Part shown: positions 21,825-33,000 of the stretch, piece by piece
How positions within the stretch are numbered: position 1 is the first letter of the stretch
How the letters are laid out: each line of letters begins with the position of its first letter
NCBI RefSeq assembly: GCF_000003605.2
Contig: NW_003148274.1
Location: 109,049 to 144,243 of the forward strand
Reading direction: 5' to 3'
Length of the DNA: 35,195 nt
DNA from: Saccoglossus kowalevskii
Lineage: Eukaryota > Hemichordata > Enteropneusta > Harrimaniidae
Program-made: the position numbers and the translations under genes
Notes under the pieces: model-generated
The model's input: the letters and a program-made list of their open reading frames with translations, nothing else
Databases searched by the model: none
Told to the model about the DNA's origin: nothing

Positions 21825-22430
21825 TAACAATATAATCACCAAGCACAACAATTAGCAGATAACGGTATTTTCTGGCAACACAACAGGGACACTTATGGAG
21901 ACTACACAAATGAAATTTACATACAACAAAGATATAACACAAGTGAAATTGACAAATTACAGGAAACACTAGAAAACATAAAGATGACGACAGAAAAGGA
22001 AGTGAAAGACACACTACCGGACAGGCTACCCGACAACAAGGACTGACATCACTACAAGTAAAACATCGTCACAATGTTTAAAGGTTTGAAACGCCAACAA
22101 AATGTAGAAGTCGACGACGGTCTTTGTACTTTGAATGGAAAGGAGCACAGAAACTTGGTTCCACACTTCAATTATATACAAAATAACACATTTCCACGTA
22201 CTTTACAGAACGTCCTGTATTTGAATAAAAACACCTAGACTAGTTGAACCACTTCATGAATCGCCTATACGAACATATACGATGGGGCACAAACCTGAAA
22301 AGATCGAGGGAACACGCCCGAGCTGAATACGGGAAAACAATACTACAACAGATGCAGCCAAGGCTGAAACAATGAATGATCCTTCGTTTTATTTGAAAGG
22401 TCGTGTTTACATTTGATCTGAAATTGCAAA
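21825..22430 (+). pseudogene. Decayed coding region, possibly retroelement-derived
   Basis: Successive plus-strand open pieces read like broken protein. One spans 21826-22046 and contains a charged, helix-like stretch (SEIDKLQETLENIKMTTEKE). A second at 22074-22238 is in the same frame, separated only by a TGA and a TAA. A third at 22244-22375 is shifted by two frames (contains RSREHARAEYGKT). A short piece ending FYLKGRVYI at about 22424 follows in another frame. The last two resemble, loosely, the helical tail plus GD-V-type motif at the C-terminus of Ty3/gypsy integrases. This resemblance is by eye and weak. The unit has at least two stops and two frame changes and cannot be functional as read. 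Confidence 0.3.
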
Positions 22431-23232
22431 AAGCCGAGTAATAATTGCCATAATAACAACATGATGCTATAGGTAATTGCGGAAAAATAAATTGTTAGAA
22501 GTCAAAAATACGCGCAATTAACAGAACAGTGATAGCAGCGACATTAGAAACCATATATTGACTAAATTGAAAGAGTAGCTTATCCCGATGGTAGGATTGG
22601 TGAATTTTCCGACCACAGGATGTCACAAATAGTAAAGTACAATTCAAAATACGTCACAACTTTGACTATTCCAATGTATTGTTAAACAAATACATATGGT
22701 GGACAGGAACATAAACCACGAGCACACAAACACGAACAAAACACTTTATTAAATTTCAAACACAGATTTAAATAGACAAAAAAGATTTGACCTGAGCCAG
22801 ATGTTACATGATAATATTGACATATTTGTGGAAATTGGACACTGTAATATCATTTCATAAAATAAAATTGAAAAACAGCAAACAGAAATCAATTAGCATT
22901 CGACCATATAGCGTAACCTTCACATAATCGCAAAGAAATTATACGACAGGCAAACGAAATGTGTACACTAGTCATCATACAGTGGACGCGCAAATGCCAG
23001 TGATCGATACCGTAATTTTGATCCATAACCGCTGCTGCACAACTACCAAAGTTAAATGACCATAGACAGCGTTTAACTGATTGTATCGTATCAATGGGTC
23101 CAGCTCAGCCAAAACATGTTTTCTACAAAATAAAAAGCCGCCATTGCAATAAGACCTGAAAATTACTGAGAACTGACATTTATGATGTACGGCAATATAT
23201 ACATGTTCAACAACGACTAATGGTGGAAAAGG
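22431..23232. other. Non-coding spacer
   Basis: No open frame, RNA or repeat is recognised. It lies between the decayed coding island and the plus-strand reverse transcriptase scrap and may contain further eroded element sequence. Confidence 0.35.
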
Positions 23233-23415
23233 GTGCGCAACCAGTTTTCAAAATATGATTTCGCCAGGTTATACAGCCAAGTTTACATCAACGACATAAT
23301 TGTATATTCTGCTATTTTCAAACACCACCTGCAAAATTTAAATGGCATATTTCAAAGAAATCGACACGCCAATTTTTCATTAAAATTAGTTAAGTGTGTA
23401 ATCATATGCAAATAA
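23233..23415 (+). pseudogene. Ty3/gypsy reverse transcriptase fragment, plus strand
   Basis: The open frame contains YDFARLYSQ directly followed by VYINDIIVYS and then FKHHLQNLNGIFQRNRHANF and KLVKC. In Ty3/gypsy reverse transcriptases the YxDDIIVYS catalytic block is followed by an HL..L..VF.R...A....KC segment in exactly this order, so family assignment is firm. The block that normally precedes the catalytic motif by about 70 residues abuts it here, showing an internal deletion. The first Asp of the catalytic pair is Asn (YIND), so the copy is inactive. There is no LTR, gag, RNase H or integrase in continuity. Confidence 0.75.
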
Positions 23416-23479
23416 CATTATTAAGCCAAATAACCCATCCACGGAAAAGAAAAAAAAAAGAAGATTAAGGGAATTCCAG

Positions 23480-24012
23480 TGCATATGGACCACAGTGCAC
23501 ACTCAGATACACTGTTTCGCGATTGGGATGCTCCAGAATGCTCCAGGATTCCTAGTCTAATGTATGCCTTGGATTCCAACCGAGAACAAAAAAAGTCATT
23601 TCAGGATACCATGACTCATTATCTCATTAAATCACGGAGCACTCAGATAGTATCTGAAGTATTTCCCTGTACTTTTACTTTTTATACGTCTTGTCTTGCC
23701 TTTCATGGAGATGTAGAGCTCCCAGACCAAGGATCAGTAACTAAACGTCGTTTTATTTCTTTAAATGCGTTTTCAAATTATCACCCAATCTTCGATATCA
23801 ATAAACTCCCAATATCCATTGCCAGTCTCAAACTGTGTGTTACCCCCCCCCCCACACACACACACACATACTGCTTTCAACACAATCACATCATCAAGAT
23901 ATGGTCCAATAGTTTTCCACTGCAACGCATAGAGTAGGGCATCCATCAGGCGTTTGAACATAGAGGGCATGCTGTAAAGTTCGAATACCATACATTCCAC
24001 TGTCATAGCCAA
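23480..24012 (-). pseudogene. Ty3/gypsy RT and RNase H remnant, minus strand
   Basis: On the minus strand, 24012-23870 encodes FELYSMPSMFKRLMDAL, then LQWKTIGPYLDDVIV, the conserved PFGL..AP..FQRLM and YLDDVIV region of a gypsy reverse transcriptase, with the catalytic DD intact. A poly-C/(AC)n tract then interrupts it (23843-23869). Beyond it, in other minus frames, AFKEIKRRLVTDP (about 23768-23730), KYFRYYLSAP (about 23665-23635) and HGILK-stop-LF (about 23613-23590) follow the order and the last spacing of the RNase H domain. A TGA replaces a usual Trp codon. Part of the RNase H is deleted. The orientation is opposite to the RT scrap at 23233-23415, so two separate insertions are present. 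Confidence 0.7.
23843..23869. repeat. Poly-C plus (AC)n microsatellite
   Basis: Eleven C residues followed by about eight AC units. It sits inside the minus-strand RT/RNase H remnant and grew or was inserted after the element died. Confidence 0.95.
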
Positions 24013-24620
24013 CTCCTGGCCACAATTTTGACTTCAATTGTTCATGCATCTCGGACCATCTCAAAAAATGTTCAAACCACTGACTTCAGATAAACTGATT
24101 TATTTATTCTAAGATTCAATAGATAAACATATCGAGCTGTTCTCCCACCTCTGAGGACCCTTGAGTGCACCCAAGCGCATATAAAATATCTTTCACTTGT
24201 TCATCAGCATCGCCTCGAGCTCATCTCTGTATTCCGAATGTTGTACTACCCTGTAAGCCATATGTCTCCAGAAGAAAATATATATTTATAGTAACTATGG
24301 AGTATATACACTACGTACTTGGCCTATTTCCTGGTAGCGCCTTCATTGTAGCAACTATTGCGCCCTGCTGCAATTAAATCGCCTCCTCACTCGATACTCA
24401 TCAGATGTACCAATACGATGTCTTCAGTAGTTGCAGGTGACTACCAATCCATGTACACAGGCGCTTCTGAGAGTTGAATCTTATTTGGAATTGTCACTAC
24501 TCCCTCAAACCCAATCCATTAGGATCGGATACAATTTGTCATTTAAAACTACATCAAAAGGTGCAATTTTTTTCAGACCAACACACTCCCCATTGAAATA
24601 TTGCCTAGTGCATCTGCTTT
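24013..24620 (-). pseudogene. Probable upstream part of the minus-strand gypsy remnant
   Basis: The minus strand between 24290 and 24140 has an open piece containing GDADEQVKDILYALGCTQG and EQLDMF, which resembles the capsid-proximal part of Ty3/gypsy Gag, lying upstream of RT in the expected order. Further upstream, short pieces near 24560-24500 (VVLNDKLYPILMDWV) vaguely recall the end of a retropepsin. The similarities are by eye, with stops and frame changes, so the domain names are tentative. If right, gag and RT are much closer than in an intact element, and a large internal deletion has occurred. Confidence 0.3.
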
Positions 24621-24795
24621 TGTGTATTATTTGTGTATTATTTGTGTATTATTTGTGCATTATTTGTGTATTATTTGTTTATTATTTGTGTATTATTTGT
24701 GTATTATTTGTGCATTATTTGTGCATTTTTTGTGTATTATTTGTTTATTATTTGTGTATTATTTGTGTATTATTTGTGTATTATTTGTTATTATT
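24621..24795 (+). repeat. 11-bp minisatellite (TGTGTATTATT)n, about 16 units
   Basis: Fifteen 11-bp units plus a 10-bp last unit. Variants are TGTGCATTATT (units 4 and 9), TGTTTATTATT (units 6 and 12) and TGTGCATTTTT (unit 10). The order of variants is partly repeated, which points to a multi-unit duplication. Because the period is not a multiple of three and carries no stop in any plus frame, it produces long artificial open frames (24431-24817, 24601-24906). Confidence 0.95.
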
Positions 24796-26770
24796 AAATC
24801 TTTATTGTGCGATATAAAGGGAAAAAGCTTATACATGCCAGATTTAACAAAAATAGAAAAGAAAAGAAATAAAAATTCAGTACTTTATAGTAGATATGAC
24901 GTATAAGTTTGTAATACAGAACATAACACTTGGAACAGAAAGGCGTGTCTGATAATAAAAGCAGTACATCGATCCTATTGTCACTTTCGAGTATAAAGTA
25001 AAAATAAGCATATTTTGTGTAAGAGTGTCAAATGTAGGAATGTTGCTAGATACAAACATACTACTACAGTAACGCTACAATCTCGGGGAAGGTACAGGAA
25101 TAAACGAAAATCATTCATATTATACGCAACACGGAGATCATAAACACTTTTGCGATTATGTTGAAACTAAAACTATAAACAATACACGTCAGTGGAAAAT
25201 GTTTGGAACAATGCTTTTTTAACATCATTGCAGCATATCAATATTGGCTTTCTATTGGCTCTGTCATAGAATAATTTAATCTGTCGCTTTATGTCCACAC
25301 AGTTATAGATAGCAATCTATTTTAAATAAACGTGTATATGTACAATAAAGTTACGAAGATATACAGGTGGAAGTACACTACTTCTAAGAGCACTCTTCCG
25401 AGTAGCAAGGTAGATACATTCAGAGATTTTATGATGGTTAAAAATATCAAGGGTGAGCCATATTTATAGCAAGCATTAACAAGTGTTTGGAAACCGAGGG
25501 TGGACGGGTTTTATCCAAACAAAAACTAGTCGCCTATTCTTGGCAAAAGACCACAGAAATGTACCGGATTATGCCACAAAACTGAATCAAGATATTAGAA
25601 GAAGAAATTTAATTAATCCTGCTCTAATCAATAGATGCCATGTCAAATGGCATTTACAAATACGTTTACAATATTTAATATAGGCAAACGACTAAAACTG
25701 ATTACTAATTGAATGTTATAAAATATTGGGTTGAAATAAACACTTGGTTGCTATGCTCATAACATTGCCACTATGTACCCTAATGTGAGTGTCTGAATTG
25801 ATACCTAGTAACATGTGGTCCTCCTAGTGTCATCTGAGTCGTTAAAACTTGTTTGTTCACCTTCCAGTACAGCTTTGCAGTCATTATGAAGAATCCGTTT
25901 TACCAGTCAACACAACATATACGATGTAATAGTAATGTTTAGTTTACACATGGCACGATACATGCTTCATCGTAAATACCCACACAGTAGCCTCTCATTG
26001 ATTTCAGTCTGGTGATTTAGTTGACTGATTGCGACGAACACTTATATCCTGTTAATTCCAAACACAGCCATGTTTTCCAGCTGATTATCCATAAGTGATA
26101 ATAGTGAACGTTCCGGGATTATGTCGATGTCTTTAACATCCGGAATATCAAAATCATTGCATCGTAGAAGTATTTATATGTATATATATGCAAATCTTAA
26201 TTAAGAAAGGCGTATTTGAGTAACATATCGAAGTCTACTTGAACTATTTTTTGAGTGAAGCTAACCATTTAGTGTGTTACCGAAAGGAAAGACAACCTGA
26301 ATTATAATCAATTCTTTTCCACACCGACAAGTACCCTGTTATCTGCTTGTCACGTTTATAAGTCTGCTTTGAAGGTTATTCGTTGAAAACAGTTATGGAG
26401 TAGTCATTATATTAGTTTGTTGTAAAAGTTACTAGTGATACGTGTGCACTCTCAGACCTGTGACATTTATAGCGAATTGTATTAATTTGGAAACCACCTC
26501 ACATATGTGAATATTTGTTTAATTATTAATATTTACAATACATATGAATTTGTGTGGAATGTTATTGCCCCTTATATGTATTAGCATGGGATATTCTAAT
26601 ACTATTGCTTGAAAACAAGTCACACATATTAGTGATTACAGCAGACTAACAGAGAACTAGCCATCAAAAAAATGGGAAATATATCAATTATTGGGCATAG
26701 TGAAAAGCAGCCACGTTTGGATTTTGATTTCGGTGTTTTATGTGACAGGGTGCCTCCACAGTACAATATC
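24796..26770. other. Intergenic, no supported gene
   Basis: No gene is supported. The open frame at 25483-25683 (66 codons, plus) has a polar, Arg/Asn-rich tail but starts right after an in-frame stop and has no motif or splice support. Confidence 0.4.
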
Positions 26771-27425
26771 ACGCGTGTATTAAAATGGAGATTGTAAACC
26801 ACCATGCGTGAAATAATATGACATTTGTTATCGGTCATACTTCTATTGCAAATGCACATTGAGGATGTTAACCGTAACACTTCACACATCCATATGTTTG
26901 TATTAGCATGTAATAAGATACATGCTGTAAACCATCGTGTTTGTTTTAATTGCAAACTACTACCTGTTTAGGCTCAGGTCGTTTTCGGTGTTTTGTATGT
27001 TTATATGCTGACTCTAATTTACTTACTTACTTATATGTTGGAGATTGTAAACCACTACTTGTGTATTACGATGAGCATTGTACACGGCCATAGTCATATT
27101 GAATATAGGAAATGTAAATCACTACACTTGCATCCATATAGATATTTCAGTCTATCATGCGTGTATTAGGATAAAGATTATAGACCACCATGCTTGCATT
27201 CATCACAGGATTGTAAATCACCTGATATACCATGGTATGTATTATGGTGAATATAGTGTCAACCAACATACTTGTAGTCATTGAGAATTTGTAAACTACA
27301 ATTCTTGCATAAACATTATTCTTATATAAAGATTGAGATCATTACCTTTATGTTTATACAATGCTATAGATTATAAACCGCCATGTTTGTTTTGTAACTG
27401 ATATTGTAAACCACTATAATTGTAT
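26771..27425 (+). repeat. Degenerate GAGATTGTAAACCACCATG array, left part
   Basis: About twelve diverged units of the form (T)GGAGATTGTAAACCAC(C/T)ATGCTTGTATTA, mostly spaced 30-75 bp apart. Clear examples start at about 26787, 27041, 27105, 27172, 27207, 27283, 27366 and 27403. Unit length is irregular and similarity is confined to the ATTGTAAACCACnATGnTTGTATT core. The array resumes at 28190 after a retroelement fragment. Confidence 0.75.
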
Positions 27426-27534
27426 TCTTTTGTTGTTAAAAGTAGTCTTTAATAACAAATATACTATTCTAAGGTGGGATAATTGTTTACTAAGCCTTAA
27501 AATCAAAGTATCAAAGATATTCTAAAAATACCCC

Positions 27535-28130
27535 CAGTACTCCATATATGCTGATGACATTGTATTACTCTGTCCATCTGTTAAAGGTCTTAAAAGACTA
27601 GTTGCTATTTGCTAAACAGTATTATTTGTAATCCTAAAAAGTCTGTATGTATTTCTATGATACCTCCTCGTTGTCGAATTAGACAAATTCCATGCGTATG
27701 CGTGTCGACAAGCACACCTATTTGGGTGTGGTCATTAATAAACATGGAGATGATAGTGATGATATTAATAGACAAATGAAAAGTTTTTACGCTAGAGCAA
27801 ACTGGCTTATTCGAAGATTTGCTTGCTGCTATTCAAAAATAAAAATTAAATTGTTTCAGAGTTACTGTACGACTATGTATTGCTCTCATTTGTGGTCTAT
27901 ACATACTAAAGGGCAGATTAATCAAGTTCGTGTTGCATATAATAATGCATTTAGAATTTTACTGAAGCTTGGCAAGAGGGATATTAGTATGACTCAAACC
28001 CTTGTACATAATCGTAATTACAGCTTTTTAACATATTTATTATGTACATTTTCTTGGTCTTCTTATTTTTCTGTAACTTTGGTTATGCTTATATGAGCTA
28101 GTAATCGAAATAATGTATATTATTAGTATG
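27535..28130 (+). pseudogene. Non-LTR retrotransposon reverse transcriptase fragment
   Basis: YADDIVLLCPSVKGLKRLV at 27547 onward is the catalytic block of a LINE-type reverse transcriptase. A frame-shifted NPKKSVC piece follows, then from 27692 an open frame with YLGVVINKHGDD, INRQMKSFYARANWLIRRF, KIKLFQSYCTTMYCSHLW and VRVAYNNAFRILLKL, the thumb and downstream region of animal non-LTR elements. The order and spacing are as expected. There are at least two frame changes, a TAA after the first block, and truncation at both ends. The APE endonuclease and everything before YADD are missing. A final piece with SNRNN near 28100 may be the eroded C-terminus. The copy is dead. Confidence 0.85.
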
Positions 28131-28189
28131 AGTGCAAGTTATTATTAGTTTCTGTTAAATTCTAAAAATATTGTTAAAACATCATGCTT

Positions 28190-28595
28190 AATTAAATGGA
28201 GATTTTAAACCATCGTTGTTGTATCAGCGTGGAGATTGTAAACCGTGTTGCTTGTATTGTGATATAGATGTGAACAACTACGCTTGTATTTATATGGAGA
28301 TTGTAAACTACAATGTCTAGTTTAGAATGTAAATTATAAACCCCAATGATTGAATTAAAATAGTGATGCAAATCACTACGATTGTATTTATATGAAGACT
28401 ATCAACAGCAATGTTTTAGGAAAGAGATTATAAACCGCAACTGTAAACTATTTTGATTTATAAAGATGGCGATTGTAATTCATCGTGTTTGTATTAAAAT
28501 TGAGATTGTAAACCGCAATGCTTGTGTATTCATAGGAAATTTGTAAACCTCAATGTTATAAAATGAAGATTATTATCCGCAATAATTGAATTACA
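28190..28595 (+). repeat. Degenerate GAGATTGTAAACCACCATG array, right part
   Basis: This continues the array of 26771-27425 in the same orientation: about twelve units at 28197, 28230, 28265, 28292, 28330, 28365, 28395, 28424, 28467, 28501, 28540 and 28565, with more regular spacing of 27-43 bp. GGAGATTGTAAACCG and GGAGATTGTAAACTAC are the best preserved. Confidence 0.75.
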
Positions 28596-29352
28596 ATTTG
28601 TTTCACGTATTTTACCATATGAGGAATGTAAAATTTACAGTTCACACGATGAGAGTAATGACTGGTGTTATAAAATATGGTATACACTTCTAAATATTTT
28701 AATCTCAGTTTGTGTGTTTAAAAAGCGTAATTCAAGTGTATTATGATGTATAAAAAAGGGTGGATGCATGGCAATTTCATACTCAACATGTTGTTATATT
28801 GAACTTGATATGTATTGACACTATGTTCATTTTGCAGTGGTAATCAAAGCACATTATTTGAAAACCACTGTGAATCCGTAATATCCAAGTTTATATTTAA
28901 TGTGCCACAGATACCTTGTAGTGCGCGTTCCAAATTCAATTAAACTGTCACGTAGCGATGTAATTGATGAAATTTCATTCGTTTTCAATTTAACCTTCGA
29001 TAAAATTGCAAAGCCCGGAATCTCCAGTATATCTTTCATGTTGCTGTTACGACTCATCACCTATCATGCTCGCAGTGACAACAGCTGTCCGTCTACCAGC
29101 CTGTTGCTTTAATTACGTTAATTATATATCAATACGCATCTCCACCGATGCATGCAACCTGAATGAGATTATGGATTTGGGTTAGCTATAATGATCATTG
29201 AAATAGTACTCCAAATATCACTACATCATTGCATAAATAACCTCGAAATCCTGAAAATGATTCGAATACTCGTAGTCACGAAACAATTTCGAATAGGCAA
29301 AAAAGTTACTGATGACGCCATATAAACCATGTTATATCAGGTACTCGGTTAA
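28596..29352. other. Intergenic, no supported gene
   Basis: Overlapping open frames on opposite strands (28854-29060 minus, 28900-29112 plus) cover the same DNA and have no recognisable domain. Confidence 0.35.
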
Positions 29353-29962
29353 GATGGTTTCCGTAGTAACGATGTCGCTTTCATCATCCATCCTGTCTCT
29401 TTTTCGTCGTTGGTGGTGTATTTTCTGTCGCAAAGGCAACAAGCTGCTCGACAATTTAAAGAGAAGATCCAGGCGGAGATTGTTTGTGAATATTGTTAAT
29501 TTTACAAAATTACATTTTTTGATACAGTTTTATATTTGTGTAACAACTGATTTACTGTAATTGAATTAGGTTTGAAATGATTGGTTTCTAGTGTTTATAT
29601 TTCATTATGTTGTTTATTTTTTAAAAGATGCAATGAAACAGGCGAAGAAATCTATAAGAGCTTGTTTTGCAATTTGGAAATGTGTTGGAGCGGGTGCAAG
29701 TACCAAATTTCTTACAAAAAACAACATTTGACAGCGTTATTCAACATCTGCAATTATCGCGGGGCTACAGTATGCTGTAGTGGGATTAATTTTGTATAAT
29801 AATGCCAGCAGGGTGTGGTACAGATATGTTTTGTTGGCGAACAAACATCGAATAGTCTGTCTGGGGGAACTGGAAATACTACATCAACGAGTAAACAGAG
29901 AGAACATAATGAAAAGATATTCAGAGCAAATCATTGATCTGCCAAAATATGTATGGAAATAA
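29353..29962 (+). pseudogene. Possible two-exon gene or pseudogene with a membrane segment
   Basis: The frame at 29353-29499 is open for 48 codons (contains SLVVYFLSQRQQAARQFKEK). A GT at 29486 and a pyrimidine-rich acceptor (TTATTTTTTAAAAG, ending 29627) would join it in phase 1 to a frame that reads KQAKKSIRACFAIWK and continues to a TGA at 29729. The same frame is then open again to a TAA at 29960-29962, and includes a hydrophobic segment (SAIIAGLQYAVVGLILY) followed by a charged tail (HQRVNRENIMKRYSEQ). If coding, the internal TGA breaks it, or a further intron is missed. I know no matching family. The continuity of one frame across the TGA is the main reason to flag it. Confidence 0.22.
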
Positions 29963-32558
29963 GACATGTCTTGATTTGACTACATTTAAATCTACTTTGG
30001 TCACGTGTGGTATAAGTGTCTAAACATGATACAGTGTATTAACAATCATTAGTGTTAAAAGATAGCGGATAATTTAGATTGCTAGAACTTCATAGAAAGT
30101 ATATGGGTCCTCACACAGTTTTGTCATTAAAGTTGGTCAATATGCCAAGTTCCTAGTGTCTAAACGGGTGTCTAACAAGTGTGAAATTGAGCAATTCGAA
30201 AATAATATCATTTCCTACGGATTGTACAGAATTTAATAATCACGGATGAAACATGTAACAGTAAACTACCGTCATGAAAACTTTAATTATGTGTCGTCCA
30301 TGGAATTATCACATCGTGAAATGAAAAATAAAATACAACCATGTATATGGCATTAAATACATTCTAAATATAATGTAACTCGTTTGCATTTCTTCTGATT
30401 AGCATCATATTTTTTCTAAAATTATAACGAAAACGTCTATGATGTCTGAGTCAAATACTATTTTAGATCTGCAAACTGTTCTGACCATTCATTTGAATTA
30501 TTTCAGAGTGATCGTTTGAGAGTTAAAATGAAATAAATTATTTCAAGACAGAAACGATTTGCTAAACAAAATAAATGTTGAGTTTTCAAAAGTAAGACAT
30601 GTATCTATATCGTAGCTCAGACCCACCAAACTTTGATACATTTTACAAGCTTACCTTATCATTATGAACATTTCATCTTATTCACGGTGTCAATGAAACA
30701 ATATAGTTTGTTTTACTTGTATTGTATTGAATAGGGGCATGCTTACTCCAATGTCAATATCATTCAAAACATGTTCATTGTATTATGAGTTGGATAACTT
30801 TCCGACAAGCAGAACATGCTACCTTTTTAAGAGGAACTAAACTGACATCCAACACATACATTGACTATTACCACTGCCTATGCAAATCATTCAATACATG
30901 GCATACAATAACTATATTTTTCTTATGATGTTGTTGTTTATAAAGACCAAGATTAATATCACGCACAATAAGATTAGCAGACATAGAAACAGTTTAGATT
31001 ATTCCACAGAGCCCTAATAGATACCAAGCTGCCTTCAGATTAGTTGTCTAGTTCATGAAATGTTATCATTTTTATAGGATATGGTTGAGCTATAAATTCA
31101 ATGAGTTACTTATATTAAAAATCAAATATGAGATCAAACTATAGCAATTTGATATCTTTTCATTTTTCATTTTAAATATGACATTGTATTGTTTTATATC
31201 GTCATATCTTTAATAATCGACAACCGGTATTTACCTGTATGTAGTCTTATGCAATGAGCTGCATTAAAACAAATAACTTAGGCATATGAATATGTTGGGG
31301 AATGAGTAATAACACTTTCAACATTATTTTAACCTGATAGATCCGTATCCGTCCATTAATGGGGATATTGTGGGTTAGACAACATTTCTCGAAAAAAACG
31401 GGACTTCTAAACTGGATGAATGGCAACAACTCTGTACAAAAGAACCATTTACTAGGAAATAAATCAAATTGCGTACCATTTAAAATACACACTTCAGAGT
31501 AAAATGCTATAATTGATTTAAGTTAATAATCCTTTGCTGATATTTGATCAATAGCAGTGTATCAGGATTATTGGTTATCATACACATAATATATAATCCT
31601 AAGTGTCCTCACACCGATGTACGTTCCACAACATGTGCTACATAACATCATCAGATCACCTAGAATCACACCATGCTGTGAACAATTGAATAAGTAGTAC
31701 TTTTTTGTATGACGTCAGAAGATATCCGTATCCCTCTGTACATCAATATACATGTTTTGGACATTTATCACACCTACTAAGGTTATGCTAGTCTTGATAT
31801 TCCGTAGTTTGTTTAAAGGGCTCGTAATATTTAAAGATCTAAAGATCCACATGACATCACTCAGACACATTTGAGTATTGTTCAGATGTGGATTTCAAGG
31901 AGGAAATAACGATCCTCAGCATGTGTTTCTGGTGTTCATTACAACTCGCACGTTTTGTTTGCAAACAAGGTCGGTTTGTTGACAAGCTGGTGCTGTCTAC
32001 AATTCATTTCAACTGTTTAGTGGTTGCTTAGTAACAACACGGCTAATATGATGTCTTTGGTTATATACAAGGCAATCTTATAGCTGTTTAAAAACATCGG
32101 ATTATCTATATATAATGCCGTTTACGTAAGCCACATTCAAAGCATGGCAGAACGTATAATTTTCGCTGTTTGACTTATGCTTGCTTGTGGGGGTCATAAT
32201 ATGCAAAGAATGGCACTGGAACAGATCTCATTACCTTGCTATGTTTGAGTCTAGGAATGTGATATTAAATATGACAATTAATTTGTAAGTACTCGCTACT
32301 ACGCGATGTCACATGTACATTCATCAACCATGAACTAACTTTGACTTGCGTGTCAAATATCAACATACGAGTCAACATCATGCTTAAGAAGCATATTTAT
32401 TCTTCACATTCATCCATCATTAAAAAAACGTCAAGACTTGTATTGTTGGCTTTGTTCAGCGATTGTAGACTCACGTACAAATATGCAAATTGGGACCACT
32501 TGATCTTTTTGTAGCTAAAAAATCTGTGGCACAAAACGTTGCAGGGCATTGGTTGTCG
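29963..32558. other. Intergenic, no supported gene
   Basis: 2.6 kb of AT-rich DNA without a supported gene, RNA or clear repeat. Open frames at 31247-31492 and 32397-32651 (both minus) have no motif, and the second overlaps the dispersed repeat copy. Confidence 0.45.
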
Positions 32559-32660
32559 AGCAGCGCGTGTTTGAAATTCATGTAAACAAACATTGTATTT
32601 TACAAGCTGTTTTGTTCCATGTCGAAGAGGACACGGTGCCACGACTAGCACCTGCCGTCA
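32559..32660 (+). repeat. Dispersed repeat C, copy 2
   Basis: Partner of 16819-16932, in the same orientation and 15.7 kb away, with the same series of blocks around TGTATTTTAC and CACGAC-GCC. Divergence is moderate with small indels. No terminal repeats or target-site duplications are evident to me. Confidence 0.6.
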
Positions 32661-32729
32661 AACACAAAGTAAAGGATAACATCATGTGCAGCATTGAAAA
32701 AAAACGTCAGAAACTGATCAATCAAAGCA

Positions 32730-33000
32730 AATAGTCAGGCATTACGTAAAATATGTCTAACACAGTGTCAAGAATATGGTCGAGTACAACGTGATGAAAG
32801 ACATAAAGCACACCATGTAATATAACTACAAGCACGTCAAACACAGCATCCGGTGTAGCGTCAGGCACAGTCTTAGCAATAGCGTCAAACACTACTTACA
32901 AAATTACTTCAAACATTGCGTCAAACACAGCGTTAATATAGCGTCTAACATGGCATGGAAAATGCTTAACAAATTGTGTCAAGCATGATGTGTAAAGCAT
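32730..33000 (+). repeat. Degenerate (GCGTCAAACACA)n tract
   Basis: Many irregular units of the type (A)GCGTCAAACACA occur: for example CACGTCAAACACAGCATC, TAGCGTCAGGCACAG, TAGCGTCAAACACTAC and TTGCGTCAAACACAGCG, in the span 32833-32945, with weaker ones on both sides. This is an eroded short-period minisatellite. Confidence 0.6.

Noticed and set aside
21658-22014. 118-codon minus-strand frame
   Set aside because: It is Cys/Leu/Phe-rich and antisense to the more protein-like plus-strand pieces, and it reads through the poly-C run.
23479-23937. 152-codon plus-strand open frame
   Set aside because: The opposite strand carries the gypsy RT and RNase H signature, and the frame runs through a poly-C/(AC)n tract. 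It is an antisense shadow of a dead element.
24560-24620. Minus-strand KADALG resembling the NADALSR end of a gypsy RNase H
   Set aside because: It would lie upstream of RT on the same strand, the wrong order for one element, and the match is only a few residues.
24431-24906. Overlapping open frames of 101-128 codons encoding Cys/Ile/Leu/Tyr-rich peptides
   Set aside because: They are produced by the 11-bp minisatellite, which has no stop in any plus frame; the peptides are just the three-frame translation of TGTGTATTATT.
25483-25683. 66-codon plus-strand frame with an Arg/Asn-rich tail
   Set aside because: It begins at a GTG immediately after an in-frame stop, with no motif and no acceptor.
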